Of a stretch of 64,000 nucleotides of DNA, positions 40,441-48,202 are shown piece by piece. Location: the IMG/VR virus record IMGVR_UViG_3300042567_000108, positions 1-64,000 of that record; one strand, 5' to 3'. Position numbers and translations under genes: made by a program. Below the pieces are notes generated by a model. It had not been told where the DNA came from, made no database searches, and saw only the letters and a list, made by a program, of their open reading frames with translations. Source of the DNA: a virus. Every line of letters starts with the position of its first letter. Position 1 is the stretch's first letter.

Positions 40441-40697
40441 TGACAGACCCTAGACTAAAGCGAGCAGGAGTGTCAGGTTTTAATAAGCCTAAGCGCACAC
40501 CAAACCACCCAAAGAAAAGCCACGTAGTTGTGGCTAAAGAAGGTAGTACGGTCAAGACTATTCGCTTTGGTCAACAGGGCGTTACTGGTGACCGTCAGCC
40601 AAGTAAGCGACAGGCTTCATTTAAAGCCCGTCATGCTAAGAACATTGCTAAGGGCAAGATGTCGGCTGCATACTGGGCGGATAGAGTCAAATGGTAG
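40440..40697 (+). CDS. Conserved basic phage protein (85 aa)
   Basis: About 95% identical to 1290-1547, the most conserved protein of the small-protein cluster. Differences are single conservative substitutions. Function unknown. Confidence 0.8.
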   Translation: MTDPRLKRAGVSGFNKPKRTPNHPKKSHVVVAKEGSTVKTIRFGQQGVTGDRQPSKRQASFKARHAKNIAKGKMSAAYWADRVKW

Positions 40698-40873
40698 CAA
40701 AGAAAAAATCCACAGTTAACTCTGCTGGTAATTACACAAAGCCCGCTATGCGTGCTTCTTTGTTTAAGAAAATCAAGGCTGGCTCTAAGGGTGGAGACCC
40801 TGGTGAGTGGTCTGCTCGTAAGGCTCAGTTGCTTGCTACTCAATACAAAAAAGCAGGCGGAGGCTACAAGTAA
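40691..40873 (+). CDS. Conserved basic phage protein, AGGGYK ending (60 aa)
   Basis: Homologue of 1541-1729 with identical FKKIKAGSKGGDPGEWSARK core and AGGGYK end. Overlaps both neighbours exactly as in unit A. Confidence 0.75.
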   Translation: MVAKKKSTVNSAGNYTKPAMRASLFKKIKAGSKGGDPGEWSARKAQLLATQYKKAGGGYK

Positions 40874-41109
40874 TGGCACTAGCCAAATCACAAGAGTCAC
40901 TTAAAAAGTGGACTGCACAAAAATGGAAGACTTCTGATGGCAAACCATCTAAAGGCAAGAAAAGATATTTGCCAGAAAAAGCATGGAGTTCTTTGACTGC
41001 TGCAGAAAAAGCAGCAACTAATAAAGCCAAGGCTTCAGGTAATGCAAAGGGCAAACAGTTTGTAAAACAACCTAAGCCTATTGCTAAAAAAACAGCAAAA
41101 TACAGATAA
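40873..41109 (+). CDS. Conserved basic phage protein, SLKKWTAQKWKTS (78 aa)
   Basis: Same length as 1729-1965 with about 85% identity; conserved Trp residues and KGKQFVKQPK end. Last of the run of tiny basic genes. Confidence 0.75.
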   Translation: MALAKSQESLKKWTAQKWKTSDGKPSKGKKRYLPEKAWSSLTAAEKAATNKAKASGNAKGKQFVKQPKPIAKKTAKYR

Positions 41110-41117
41110 GGTAGATA

Positions 41118-41450
41118 ATGACAGTATATGGAACTGCAACTTACAATGGTACTAGTTATACCCTGTATGGTTTTCCTGGGTCTACACTTCGTGACGAACT
41201 CAATCGCCTTGCTAATGGCGGGGAGTATCCACCGCTTACAGAATACAAAGATGAAGACGGAGCGGTTAACGACTGGGTTGGAACACCAGCAGGTACACCT
41301 CTAGCATCTGCTCTTAATCTTAAGTCTGACCCTAATCGTGCATACACGGCATACAAGGGCAACAACGCTGCTGCATGCGAAATTGCTGGTATTACAGACC
41401 CAGCCAAATACATTGAAATTGTTACCGCACTAAGAACGGTTGCTTCCTAA
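41118..41450 (+). CDS. Head-tail region protein (110 aa)
   Basis: Homologue of 1965-2240 with a 20-residue N-terminal extension (YGTATYNGTSYTLYGFPG). Conserved DELNRLANGGEYP and LNLKSDPNR. Stop overlaps the neck gene start. Confidence 0.7.
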   Translation: MTVYGTATYNGTSYTLYGFPGSTLRDELNRLANGGEYPPLTEYKDEDGAVNDWVGTPAGTPLASALNLKSDPNRAYTAYKGNNAAACEIAGITDPAKYIEIVTALRTVAS

Positions 41451-42343
41451 TGACAACACTAGACAATTTAATTGATGATGTACAGATAGACCTTGCAGGT
41501 TTTACGTACCGTCAAGACAGAGTAACTTACCTAGTATCTGCTGCTACCAGTTCAGACCTAGTACTCAATGTTGCTACCACCGACAATATTGCCAAAGGCA
41601 TTATTGAAATTGACAATGAAATGATGTGGGTAGATTCTTATGACCGTCAAGCAAATACTGTTACTATCGCTCCTTTTGGTCGCGGATACAATGGCACTAC
41701 TCCTACTGCTCACGCTACTAACACAAAAGTAGTTATTACCCCTACCTTTCCACGTCAAGTGGTTAAGCGTGCAGTCAACGATACAATTGGTGCAGTATAC
41801 CCAAAGGTATTTGCAACTGGATATACAGGCGTAACATTTTTGGCTAGCCGCACAACATACGCAGTACCACAAGAAGCAATTCAAATTCTTTCAATGGCAT
41901 GGCAATCAGTAGGACCAACAAAGGAATGGTTACCAGTTCGTCAATGGCGTTGGGACCCTATTGCTTATCCATCAGCATTTCCTACAGGCAGAACTGTATC
42001 AATCTATGACAACGTACTTCCAGGTCGTACTATAAATATTGTTTACTCACACATGCCAGTTGCATTAGAAAATGATTCAGATGATTTTGAGACTGTATCG
42101 GGACTACCATCTTCAATGAGAGATGTAATTATATATGGCGCTGCATGGCGTTTATCCTCATACCTTGACCCAGCACGTAACTCTATTACTACACCAGCAT
42201 CAGATGAACTTGACACCAAGCGTCCATATGGCACAGGCACCACAGTAACAAGAAACTTACAGACGTTGTATTTACAACGCCTTGAAGAAGAATCCCTGAA
42301 GCAGAAACTTCAGTTCCCTACCCGCGTCCACTATTCACGATAG
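41450..42343 (+). CDS. Putative neck / head-to-tail connector protein (297 aa)
   Basis: Full-length homologue of 2237-3154. Conserved GFTYRQDR start, GIIEIDNEMMWVDS, FPRQVVKRAVNDTI, MAWQSVGPTKEW and LDPARN near the end. Structural role inferred from order. Confidence 0.6.
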   Translation: MTTLDNLIDDVQIDLAGFTYRQDRVTYLVSAATSSDLVLNVATTDNIAKGIIEIDNEMMWVDSYDRQANTVTIAPFGRGYNGTTPTAHATNTKVVITPTFPRQVVKRAVNDTIGAVYPKVFATGYTGVTFLASRTTYAVPQEAIQILSMAWQSVGPTKEWLPVRQWRWDPIAYPSAFPTGRTVSIYDNVLPGRTINIVYSHMPVALENDSDDFETVSGLPSSMRDVIIYGAAWRLSSYLDPARNSITTPASDELDTKRPYGTGTTVTRNLQTLYLQRLEEESLKQKLQFPTRVHYSR

Positions 42344-42351
42344 GCGAATAA

Positions 42352-44229
42352 ATGACAGTACGTAAGTATACCTCCCGTTCACAGCAAACAACACTGTCAT
42401 CAGCAGTTACCTCTGGTGCTACTGTTATCCCAGTAACTAACGCTTCTACGTTACTTGCTGGTACAACTATCTCTGCTGGTCAAACCTTTGTGGTTGTTAT
42501 TGACCCAGATACAGCCCTTGAAGAAATTGTAGAAATTACCTCTGCGTCTTCTAATAACCTGACAGTAACTCGCGCTGTTGATATGTCTGGTGCATCAGCA
42601 CAAGACCACTCATCAGGTGCTGTAGTACGTCACATGATTATTGGACGTGACCTTCGTGAATCAAACCTACACATTGAAGCAACTGGTGCTTACAATGATG
42701 GTACTGGCACTCACGCTATGCACGGACTTGGTTCATCAGATGGTGTGGTAGTTGGTACTACTGCTACTCAGACACTTACTAACAAGACTCTTACATCACC
42801 AATTCTTACTGGTGCTGGTGTAGATGCAAGTATTGTATTTGAAGGTGCAACTGCAGATGCTCATGAAACTACACTTACCGTAGCAGAGCCAACTCAAGAC
42901 AACACAATTACATTGCCTAATACATCAGGTACTGTAGCAATTCTTGATGCTACTCAAACTTTAACTAATAAGACATTAACTACAGCAACTCTTGGTTCTG
43001 CTCTTAATGCTGGTGCTTTTAAGATTACAAATCTTGCAACACCAACAGATGCTAGTGATGCAGTACGTAAAGATTTTGCAGATGCTCAAGTTGCTGCTGC
43101 TGCTACATCTGCTGCATCAGCGGCGGCTTCTGCCACCGCTGCTGCTACCAGCGCTACAAGCGCTGCTGCTTCTGCTACTACTGCTGCTGCTTCTGTAGCC
43201 AGTATACTCTCAGCCGCAACAAGTGCAAGTAACTCTGCTAGCGCGGCGGCAACTTCTGCTACCAGCGCTGCAGCCTCGGCTACGGCTGCTGCTACAAGTG
43301 CTACCAGTGCCGCTGCAAGCGCCACTACAGCCTCTAACTCGGCTTCTACGGCTACTACACAGGCTGCTGCAGCCGTTGTCTCAGCAACCTCTGCAGCCGC
43401 TTCTGCTACCGCAGCAGCCACGTCTGCTACATCTGCTGCTGCATCAGTATCTGCCGTGGCTACATCTGCAGCCTCTGCTTTAACTAGTCAAACCGCTGCT
43501 GCTACTTCGGCTACTTCTGCTGCAGCGTCTCAGACGGCAGCAGCGACCTCAGCCTCAAGTGCTGCTACCTCAGCATCTAGTGCTGCAACTAGCGCATCAT
43601 CTGCTGCTACAACTTATGACAACTTTGATGACCGTTACCTTGGTAGCAAGTCAACTGCTCCTACTGTAGACAATGATGGCAATACACTTCTTGTGGGTGC
43701 TATTTACTGGAACGATGTTCTTAATGCTATGTATGTATGGTCAGGTACTGTATGGGTACAGATTGCAACAACATCTGTTTACACAGCGCCTACTCTTGGT
43801 AGCACAACTATTGCATCAGGTACAACTTATGCAAATGTATCTGGATTAACTATTAACTCAACTACTATACCAACATCTAAGACATTAGTAGTTACTACAG
43901 ATAAATTAAATGTTCTTGCTGCAACAACTTCTGCAGAATTGGCTGGTGTTATTTCTGATGAGACTGGTTCTGGTGCATTAGTATTTGCTAATACGCCAAC
44001 ACTGGTTACTCCAGCATTAGGTGTAGCAACTGCTACTAGTATTAATGGAACAACAATTCCATCATCTAAAACTTTAGTTGCTACAGATTCAACTCAATAT
44101 GTAGTGCCAAGTCAAACTGGCAATTCAGGTAAATATTTAACTACTGACGGAACAACTGCTTCTTGGGCAGTAGTTGACGTAACTTCAATTCAAGACAACT
44201 ATATCCTCGTCCTTATGGGCGCAATCTAA
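42352..44229 (+). CDS. Tail-fibre-like protein with Ala/Ser/Thr repeats (625 aa)
   Basis: Homologue of 3163-4842. N-terminal attachment-like domain conserved (SRSQQTTL, DPDTALEEIV, GAVVRHM). The Ala-rich stalk (roughly 245-420) is longer and differently arranged than in A. The C-terminal part from YDNFDDRYLGSK has been largely replaced until SGKYLTT...ILVLMGAI, which is near identical to A, so the distal domain looks like a swapped cassette between two conserved ends. Confidence 0.75.
   Translation: MTVRKYTSRSQQTTLSSAVTSGATVIPVTNASTLLAGTTISAGQTFVVVIDPDTALEEIVEITSASSNNLTVTRAVDMSGASAQDHSSGAVVRHMIIGRDLRESNLHIEATGAYNDGTGTHAMHGLGSSDGVVVGTTATQTLTNKTLTSPILTGAGVDASIVFEGATADAHETTLTVAEPTQDNTITLPNTSGTVAILDATQTLTNKTLTTATLGSALNAGAFKITNLATPTDASDAVRKDFADAQVAAAATSAASAAASATAAATSATSAAASATTAAASVASILSAATSASNSASAAATSATSAAASATAAATSATSAAASATTASNSASTATTQAAAAVVSATSAAASATAAATSATSAAASVSAVATSAASALTSQTAAATSATSAAASQTAAATSASSAATSASSAATSASSAATTYDNFDDRYLGSKSTAPTVDNDGNTLLVGAIYWNDVLNAMYVWSGTVWVQIATTSVYTAPTLGSTTIASGTTYANVSGLTINSTTIPTSKTLVVTTDKLNVLAATTSAELAGVISDETGSGALVFANTPTLVTPALGVATATSINGTTIPSSKTLVATDSTQYVVPSQTGNSGKYLTTDGTTASWAVVDVTSIQDNYILVLMGAI
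43086..43610 (+). repeat. Ala/Ser/Thr repeat tract in fibre gene (unit B)
   Basis: Repeats of ATSATSAAAS-type heptads for about 175 codons, encoded with varied synonymous codons rather than exact DNA repeats, which should limit slippage. Equivalent tract in A is shorter. Confidence 0.75.
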
Positions 44230-44246
44230 GAAAGGCGTAGTAACTA

Positions 44247-44549
44247 ATGGCTACCGTATCAAAGACCCTGGCTCGTACAGCAGCAGCAACATCAAACACT
44301 ACTCTATACACAGTCCCATCCTTAACTACAACTGTAGTAACTGACATTGTTGTGACTAATACTGCATCATCTACTTCTAATTTTACTTTAAGTTTTAATG
44401 ATATTGTTTTTGCACAGAATGTAACTGTTGGAGCCTATGACTCAACGGTTGTTCAGGTAAAGCAACCTCTTGCCGCTGCGCAAACAATTAAAGGTTTAGC
44501 GTCTGCAACAACAGTTAACTTCCACATTGGCGGAGTGGAGATTGCATAG
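44247..44549 (+). CDS. Beta-rich virion protein (100 aa)
   Basis: Homologue of 4860-5162, about 85% identical. The 17-nt spacer and ribosome-site region upstream are identical to A (GAAAGGCGTAGTAACTA). Small tail accessory protein by position. Confidence 0.7.
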   Translation: MATVSKTLARTAAATSNTTLYTVPSLTTTVVTDIVVTNTASSTSNFTLSFNDIVFAQNVTVGAYDSTVVQVKQPLAAAQTIKGLASATTVNFHIGGVEIA

Positions 44550-45166
44550 TGTCAGTCTACAAACTTTCTAATGCAGGTGGATTGAAAGCAAAAACTGTAT
44601 ACACTTCTTTCCTTGCAGGAAACTCTACGTATGTTCCCCCATTTGTACCTAGTGGTGCTTATGATTCTATTGCTACAACAACAGTTGGAACAGGTGGTGC
44701 GTCTACTATTACTTTTAGTTCTATCCCTCAAACTTACAAACACTTACAGTTGCGTATTCTTGTTCAAGGAACATCATCTTTTGATTCTCCATTTTTACCA
44801 GTTCAACTTAACGGAGTTACCGCTGCATCTTATGCTTTCCATAGGTTCTGGGGTGATGGCTCAACTGCTACTTATCAAACATCAGCCAATCAAAATTACA
44901 TTGTTCTTCCAAGATTTGTTGATACTGGAAATGCAGGTTACGCAAACAAGTTTGGAGCAATGATTGTAGATATTGCGGATTATTCAAGCACAACTAAAAC
45001 TAAAACAATTCTTGCAACAGGTGGATTTGACTCAAATGGTGCTGGTCAAATTGGTTTTAATTCTGGGTTGTTTAACAACACTTCAGCAATTACATCTATA
45101 ACTTTTGACACTTCTGGTGTAGCGCAATATTCACAATTTGCTTTATACGGAATTAAGGGAGATTAA
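44549..45166 (+). CDS. Tail protein, beta-domain family member 1 (205 aa)
   Basis: GTG start in a TAGTG overlap, as in A. FLAGNSTYVPPF segment, then ITFSSIPQTYKHLQLRI and final QFALYGIKGD. The middle is diverged from 5162-5785, as expected of an exposed surface. Confidence 0.65.
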   Translation: MSVYKLSNAGGLKAKTVYTSFLAGNSTYVPPFVPSGAYDSIATTTVGTGGASTITFSSIPQTYKHLQLRILVQGTSSFDSPFLPVQLNGVTAASYAFHRFWGDGSTATYQTSANQNYIVLPRFVDTGNAGYANKFGAMIVDIADYSSTTKTKTILATGGFDSNGAGQIGFNSGLFNNTSAITSITFDTSGVAQYSQFALYGIKGD

Positions 45167-45168
45167 TT

Positions 45169-45660
45169 ATGCCAGCAGGAAATACATATGTTGCAATAGC
45201 AACACAGACTCTTGGGTCTGCAGCAGCCTCAGTTACCTTTAGTTCTATTCCAAGTACCTATACTGATTTGGTATTAGTGGTTTCAGCACAAAACACGTCT
45301 TCATTAAACAATGGTCAAATTACTTTTAATGGCGACACAAGTACAAATTATTCAGGAACTTATCTGCAAGGAAATAGTTCTAACCCATCAAGCGGTAGAG
45401 TTACAAATACTAGTAATGCTTATACAATGGAATTTACATCTACTGGTTTATCACCTTTAATTACAAATATAATGAATTATTCAAATACTACTACTTTTAA
45501 AACTTTACTACAAAGAGGTGGTTCTGCTAGTGATAGAACTGCTGCTTGGGTAAACCTTTGGCGGTCAACATCTGCTATTACAAGTTTATCTATAGCAACT
45601 TTTGGTGGCAATTTTGCGACTAATTCAACCTTCTCTCTATACGGAATTGCGAGTGCTTAA
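45169..45660 (+). CDS. Tail protein, beta-domain family member 2 (163 aa)
   Basis: Homologue of 5788-6312, 11 residues shorter. GNTYVAIATQTL start, SIPSTYTDLVLV and terminal FSLYGIASA are conserved while the centre is largely different. Confidence 0.65.
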   Translation: MPAGNTYVAIATQTLGSAAASVTFSSIPSTYTDLVLVVSAQNTSSLNNGQITFNGDTSTNYSGTYLQGNSSNPSSGRVTNTSNAYTMEFTSTGLSPLITNIMNYSNTTTFKTLLQRGGSASDRTAAWVNLWRSTSAITSLSIATFGGNFATNSTFSLYGIASA

Positions 45661-45662
45661 CT

Positions 45663-46937
45663 ATGTCTGATAATTATATTCTTTTAGAAAAGATTACTGT
45701 TGGCGCAGCGGGCGCATCTTCTGTGGTATTTTCTAACATTCCTCAAACTGGGTATACAGACTTAGTTATTAAAGGTTCTGTTAGAACAACACAAGCAGCA
45801 ACTTACGGTGTACTTGGAATACGACCTAATGGTAGTACTTCTAATTTAACTGGTATAAGAATGTACGCTGGTGATGGTAATGTTTATTCCGATAATACAG
45901 TTACACTTGCTCTCATAAGTGGTGACTCTACTGGAGCAAATATATTTGGACCTTTCGAAACATATATTGCAAATTATGCAGGTTCAAGTTTTAAAACAAT
46001 TACAACATACGGCACAGGCGAAAGGAACCAAACAAACGATACGTATATGAGCGCATCTACTATTTTATGGTCAGATACTGCAGCAATTACTTCAATAGAA
46101 TTAACACCTGGTGCTGTAGGATTTATTGAACGTTCAACTTTTTACCTTTATGGCGTTGCAAAACTAGGTTCCACTCCTGCTATTGCACCTAAAGCAACAG
46201 GTGGAAGTATAATCGAAACTGACGGTACTTACTGGTACCACGCATTCCTCTCATCGGGAACATTTACTCCTGTTGAGGCTTTATCTTGTGATGTACTTGT
46301 AGTAGCAGGTGGCGGTGGAGGTGGTTATTACAACGGTGGCGGCGGTGGTGCTGGAGGATTACAAGCATTTACTAGTCAATCTATATCAAGCAGTAAAACA
46401 ATTACTATTGGTGCAGGTGCGCCCGCACCTGCTGGTTACGTTGATTCATTAAATGGCAACGATTCAACATTTCAAGGTTTAACCGCCTCTGTTGGCGGCG
46501 GCGCGGGTTCAAGTTATTACACAAAGCCTTCACAAGTTGGCGGTTCAGGCGGTGGTGGTGGAATGGATTACAACACCACTGGTTCAGCAGGAACAGCAGG
46601 TCAAGGTAATGCAGGTGCAAACGGAAACGGAACAACAGTTGCTGGCGGCGGTGGTGGAGCGGGTGGTGTTGGTCAATCGGGCGCAGCAGGTGGAGCAGGC
46701 GGTGTTGGTTCATCAACTTACTCTTCTTGGGGGTCAGTAACAGGCACAGGTCAAAATGTCTCAGGAACTTATTACTATGCAGGTGGTGGTGGTTGGTTAA
46801 CAGGTGGCTCAGGTGGTGGTGGTGCAAATGCTTCTAACGGAGTGGCTAACACTGGTGGCGGTGGCGGTTGCGGTAAAGGCGTCACAAACGGCACAGGCGG
46901 AGGTTCAGGTATTGTGATTGTGAGGTATACAGTATGA
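45663..46937 (+). CDS. Gly-rich tail protein, beta-domain family member 3 (424 aa)
   Basis: Same length as 6315-7589. The Gly-rich C-terminal half is nearly identical to A in protein and in much of its DNA, while the N-terminal domain differs at many positions. Likely adhesin tip as described for A. Confidence 0.7.
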   Translation: MSDNYILLEKITVGAAGASSVVFSNIPQTGYTDLVIKGSVRTTQAATYGVLGIRPNGSTSNLTGIRMYAGDGNVYSDNTVTLALISGDSTGANIFGPFETYIANYAGSSFKTITTYGTGERNQTNDTYMSASTILWSDTAAITSIELTPGAVGFIERSTFYLYGVAKLGSTPAIAPKATGGSIIETDGTYWYHAFLSSGTFTPVEALSCDVLVVAGGGGGGYYNGGGGGAGGLQAFTSQSISSSKTITIGAGAPAPAGYVDSLNGNDSTFQGLTASVGGGAGSSYYTKPSQVGGSGGGGGMDYNTTGSAGTAGQGNAGANGNGTTVAGGGGGAGGVGQSGAAGGAGGVGSSTYSSWGSVTGTGQNVSGTYYYAGGGGWLTGGSGGGGANASNGVANTGGGGGCGKGVTNGTGGGSGIVIVRYTV

Positions 46938-47221
46938 GTCATTGGGCAGAAGTAGATAACAACAACGTAGTACTACGTGTTCTAGTAGGACCTAACTATG
47001 GAGATGAAGGCGAAGCCTTCTTTAACGCACTTGGCGGTACTTGGGTTAAAACAAGTTACAACAACAATATCCGTAAAAACTTTGCAGGTATTGGCTACGC
47101 ATATGACCCAACACTAGATGGATTTATTCCACCTAAGTGCCACGATGAAGCAGTACTAGATGAGGCAACTTGTCTTTGGATTTGCAATAACGAACAACAT
47201 ACTATCAAGGAGATAATCTAA
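46934..47221 (+). CDS. Conserved small protein after Gly-rich tail gene (95 aa)
   Basis: About 90% identical to 7586-7873, with differences concentrated in residues 58-70 and the C-terminus. Overlaps both neighbours. Possible fibre accessory or chaperone. Confidence 0.65.
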   Translation: MSHWAEVDNNNVVLRVLVGPNYGDEGEAFFNALGGTWVKTSYNNNIRKNFAGIGYAYDPTLDGFIPPKCHDEAVLDEATCLWICNNEQHTIKEII

Positions 47222-47454
47222 TGTCAGAGACACTAACAAAAATAATCGTAGACTGCTCAACTGGTGTAGTGGCAGAAGTGCCATTGACTGGTGAAGAAAT
47301 TGCACAGCGTGAGGCTGATGTTATTGCAGCAGCAGAACAGAAGGCACTACAAGATGCAGCAGTTGCCGCAGAAGAAGCAGCCAAAGAATCTGCTAAGGCT
47401 AAACTAGCAACACTTGGTCTAACACCAGAAGAAATCGCAGCACTATCTAAGTAA
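47221..47454 (+). CDS. Small acidic helical tail-region protein (77 aa)
   Basis: Homologue of 7873-8106 (CSTGVVAEVPLTGEEIAQRE, AEEAAKESAKAKLATLGL). In B it is followed by an inserted glycosyltransferase-like gene rather than directly by the large tail gene. Confidence 0.65.
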   Translation: MSETLTKIIVDCSTGVVAEVPLTGEEIAQREADVIAAAEQKALQDAAVAAEEAAKESAKAKLATLGLTPEEIAALSK

Positions 47455-47470
47455 CGGAAGCGGGGACGCA

Positions 47471-48193
47471 ATGATTCAACCAAAAGAAACAGTAGCCATT
47501 GGCTGGTGCGATGGTGGTATGGTAGATGGTAAATTTACTGAGGGACTGATGTCTGCAGTAATTACTGGCGGGGCTAACAAGATGCCAATTAGTACATCCA
47601 TCAGAGTGCAAGGTAATCAAATTGGCAGACAACGCCAAGTTTTATTTGATTACTGGGCTGACAATATGAAGACTGACTGGCTACTATGGGTAGATTCAGA
47701 CATTGTTCTAACACCAGAAGTAATGCAGAAATTATGGGCAACTGCTGACAAGCATCACCGTCCTGTAGTAAGTGGCGTGTACTTCATCTCTAAGGAGAAT
47801 GAAGGCACATTGATGAAGCCATATCCAGTACTCTTTAATGATGTATCTGAGTATGAGATTCAGTATGTACACCCACTACCACAGAACGAAGTTATCAAGT
47901 GTGACTCAGCAGGATTTGGGCTAGTGCTTATGCACAGGTCTATCGTGTCCACTATGCGAGACAAGCATCCTAACCAGTCCCTATTTATGGAGACTGCAGG
48001 CGGAACCGATGACCAGTTTATCGGTGAAGATATCATCTTCTTCCGCAAGATGAAGGCTGCTGGTATCCCACTACATGCACACACTGGTGCTCTAGTAAAG
48101 CATATGAAGCGCTTTGCGCTTGACTATGATTACTATGGTATGTACTGGACAATGGATAGTATTCAAAAGAAAATGAAAGAACAACCAAACTAA
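47471..48193 (+). CDS. Glycosyltransferase-like protein, GT-A type (240 aa)
   Basis: Homologue of the unit A gene at 11789-12538: CDGG-x(2)-DGKFTEG, RVQGNQIGRQRQ, LLWVDSDIVLT (DxD motif), YFISKENEG and GALVKHMKRFALD all conserved. Located here between two tail genes on the late strand, whereas in A it follows the sigma-like gene on the early strand. Late expression in B would suit modification of virion proteins or host surface sugars; substrate unknown. Confidence 0.65.
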   Translation: MIQPKETVAIGWCDGGMVDGKFTEGLMSAVITGGANKMPISTSIRVQGNQIGRQRQVLFDYWADNMKTDWLLWVDSDIVLTPEVMQKLWATADKHHRPVVSGVYFISKENEGTLMKPYPVLFNDVSEYEIQYVHPLPQNEVIKCDSAGFGLVLMHRSIVSTMRDKHPNQSLFMETAGGTDDQFIGEDIIFFRKMKAAGIPLHAHTGALVKHMKRFALDYDYYGMYWTMDSIQKKMKEQPN

Positions 48194-48202
48194 GGAGTCT
48201 AC

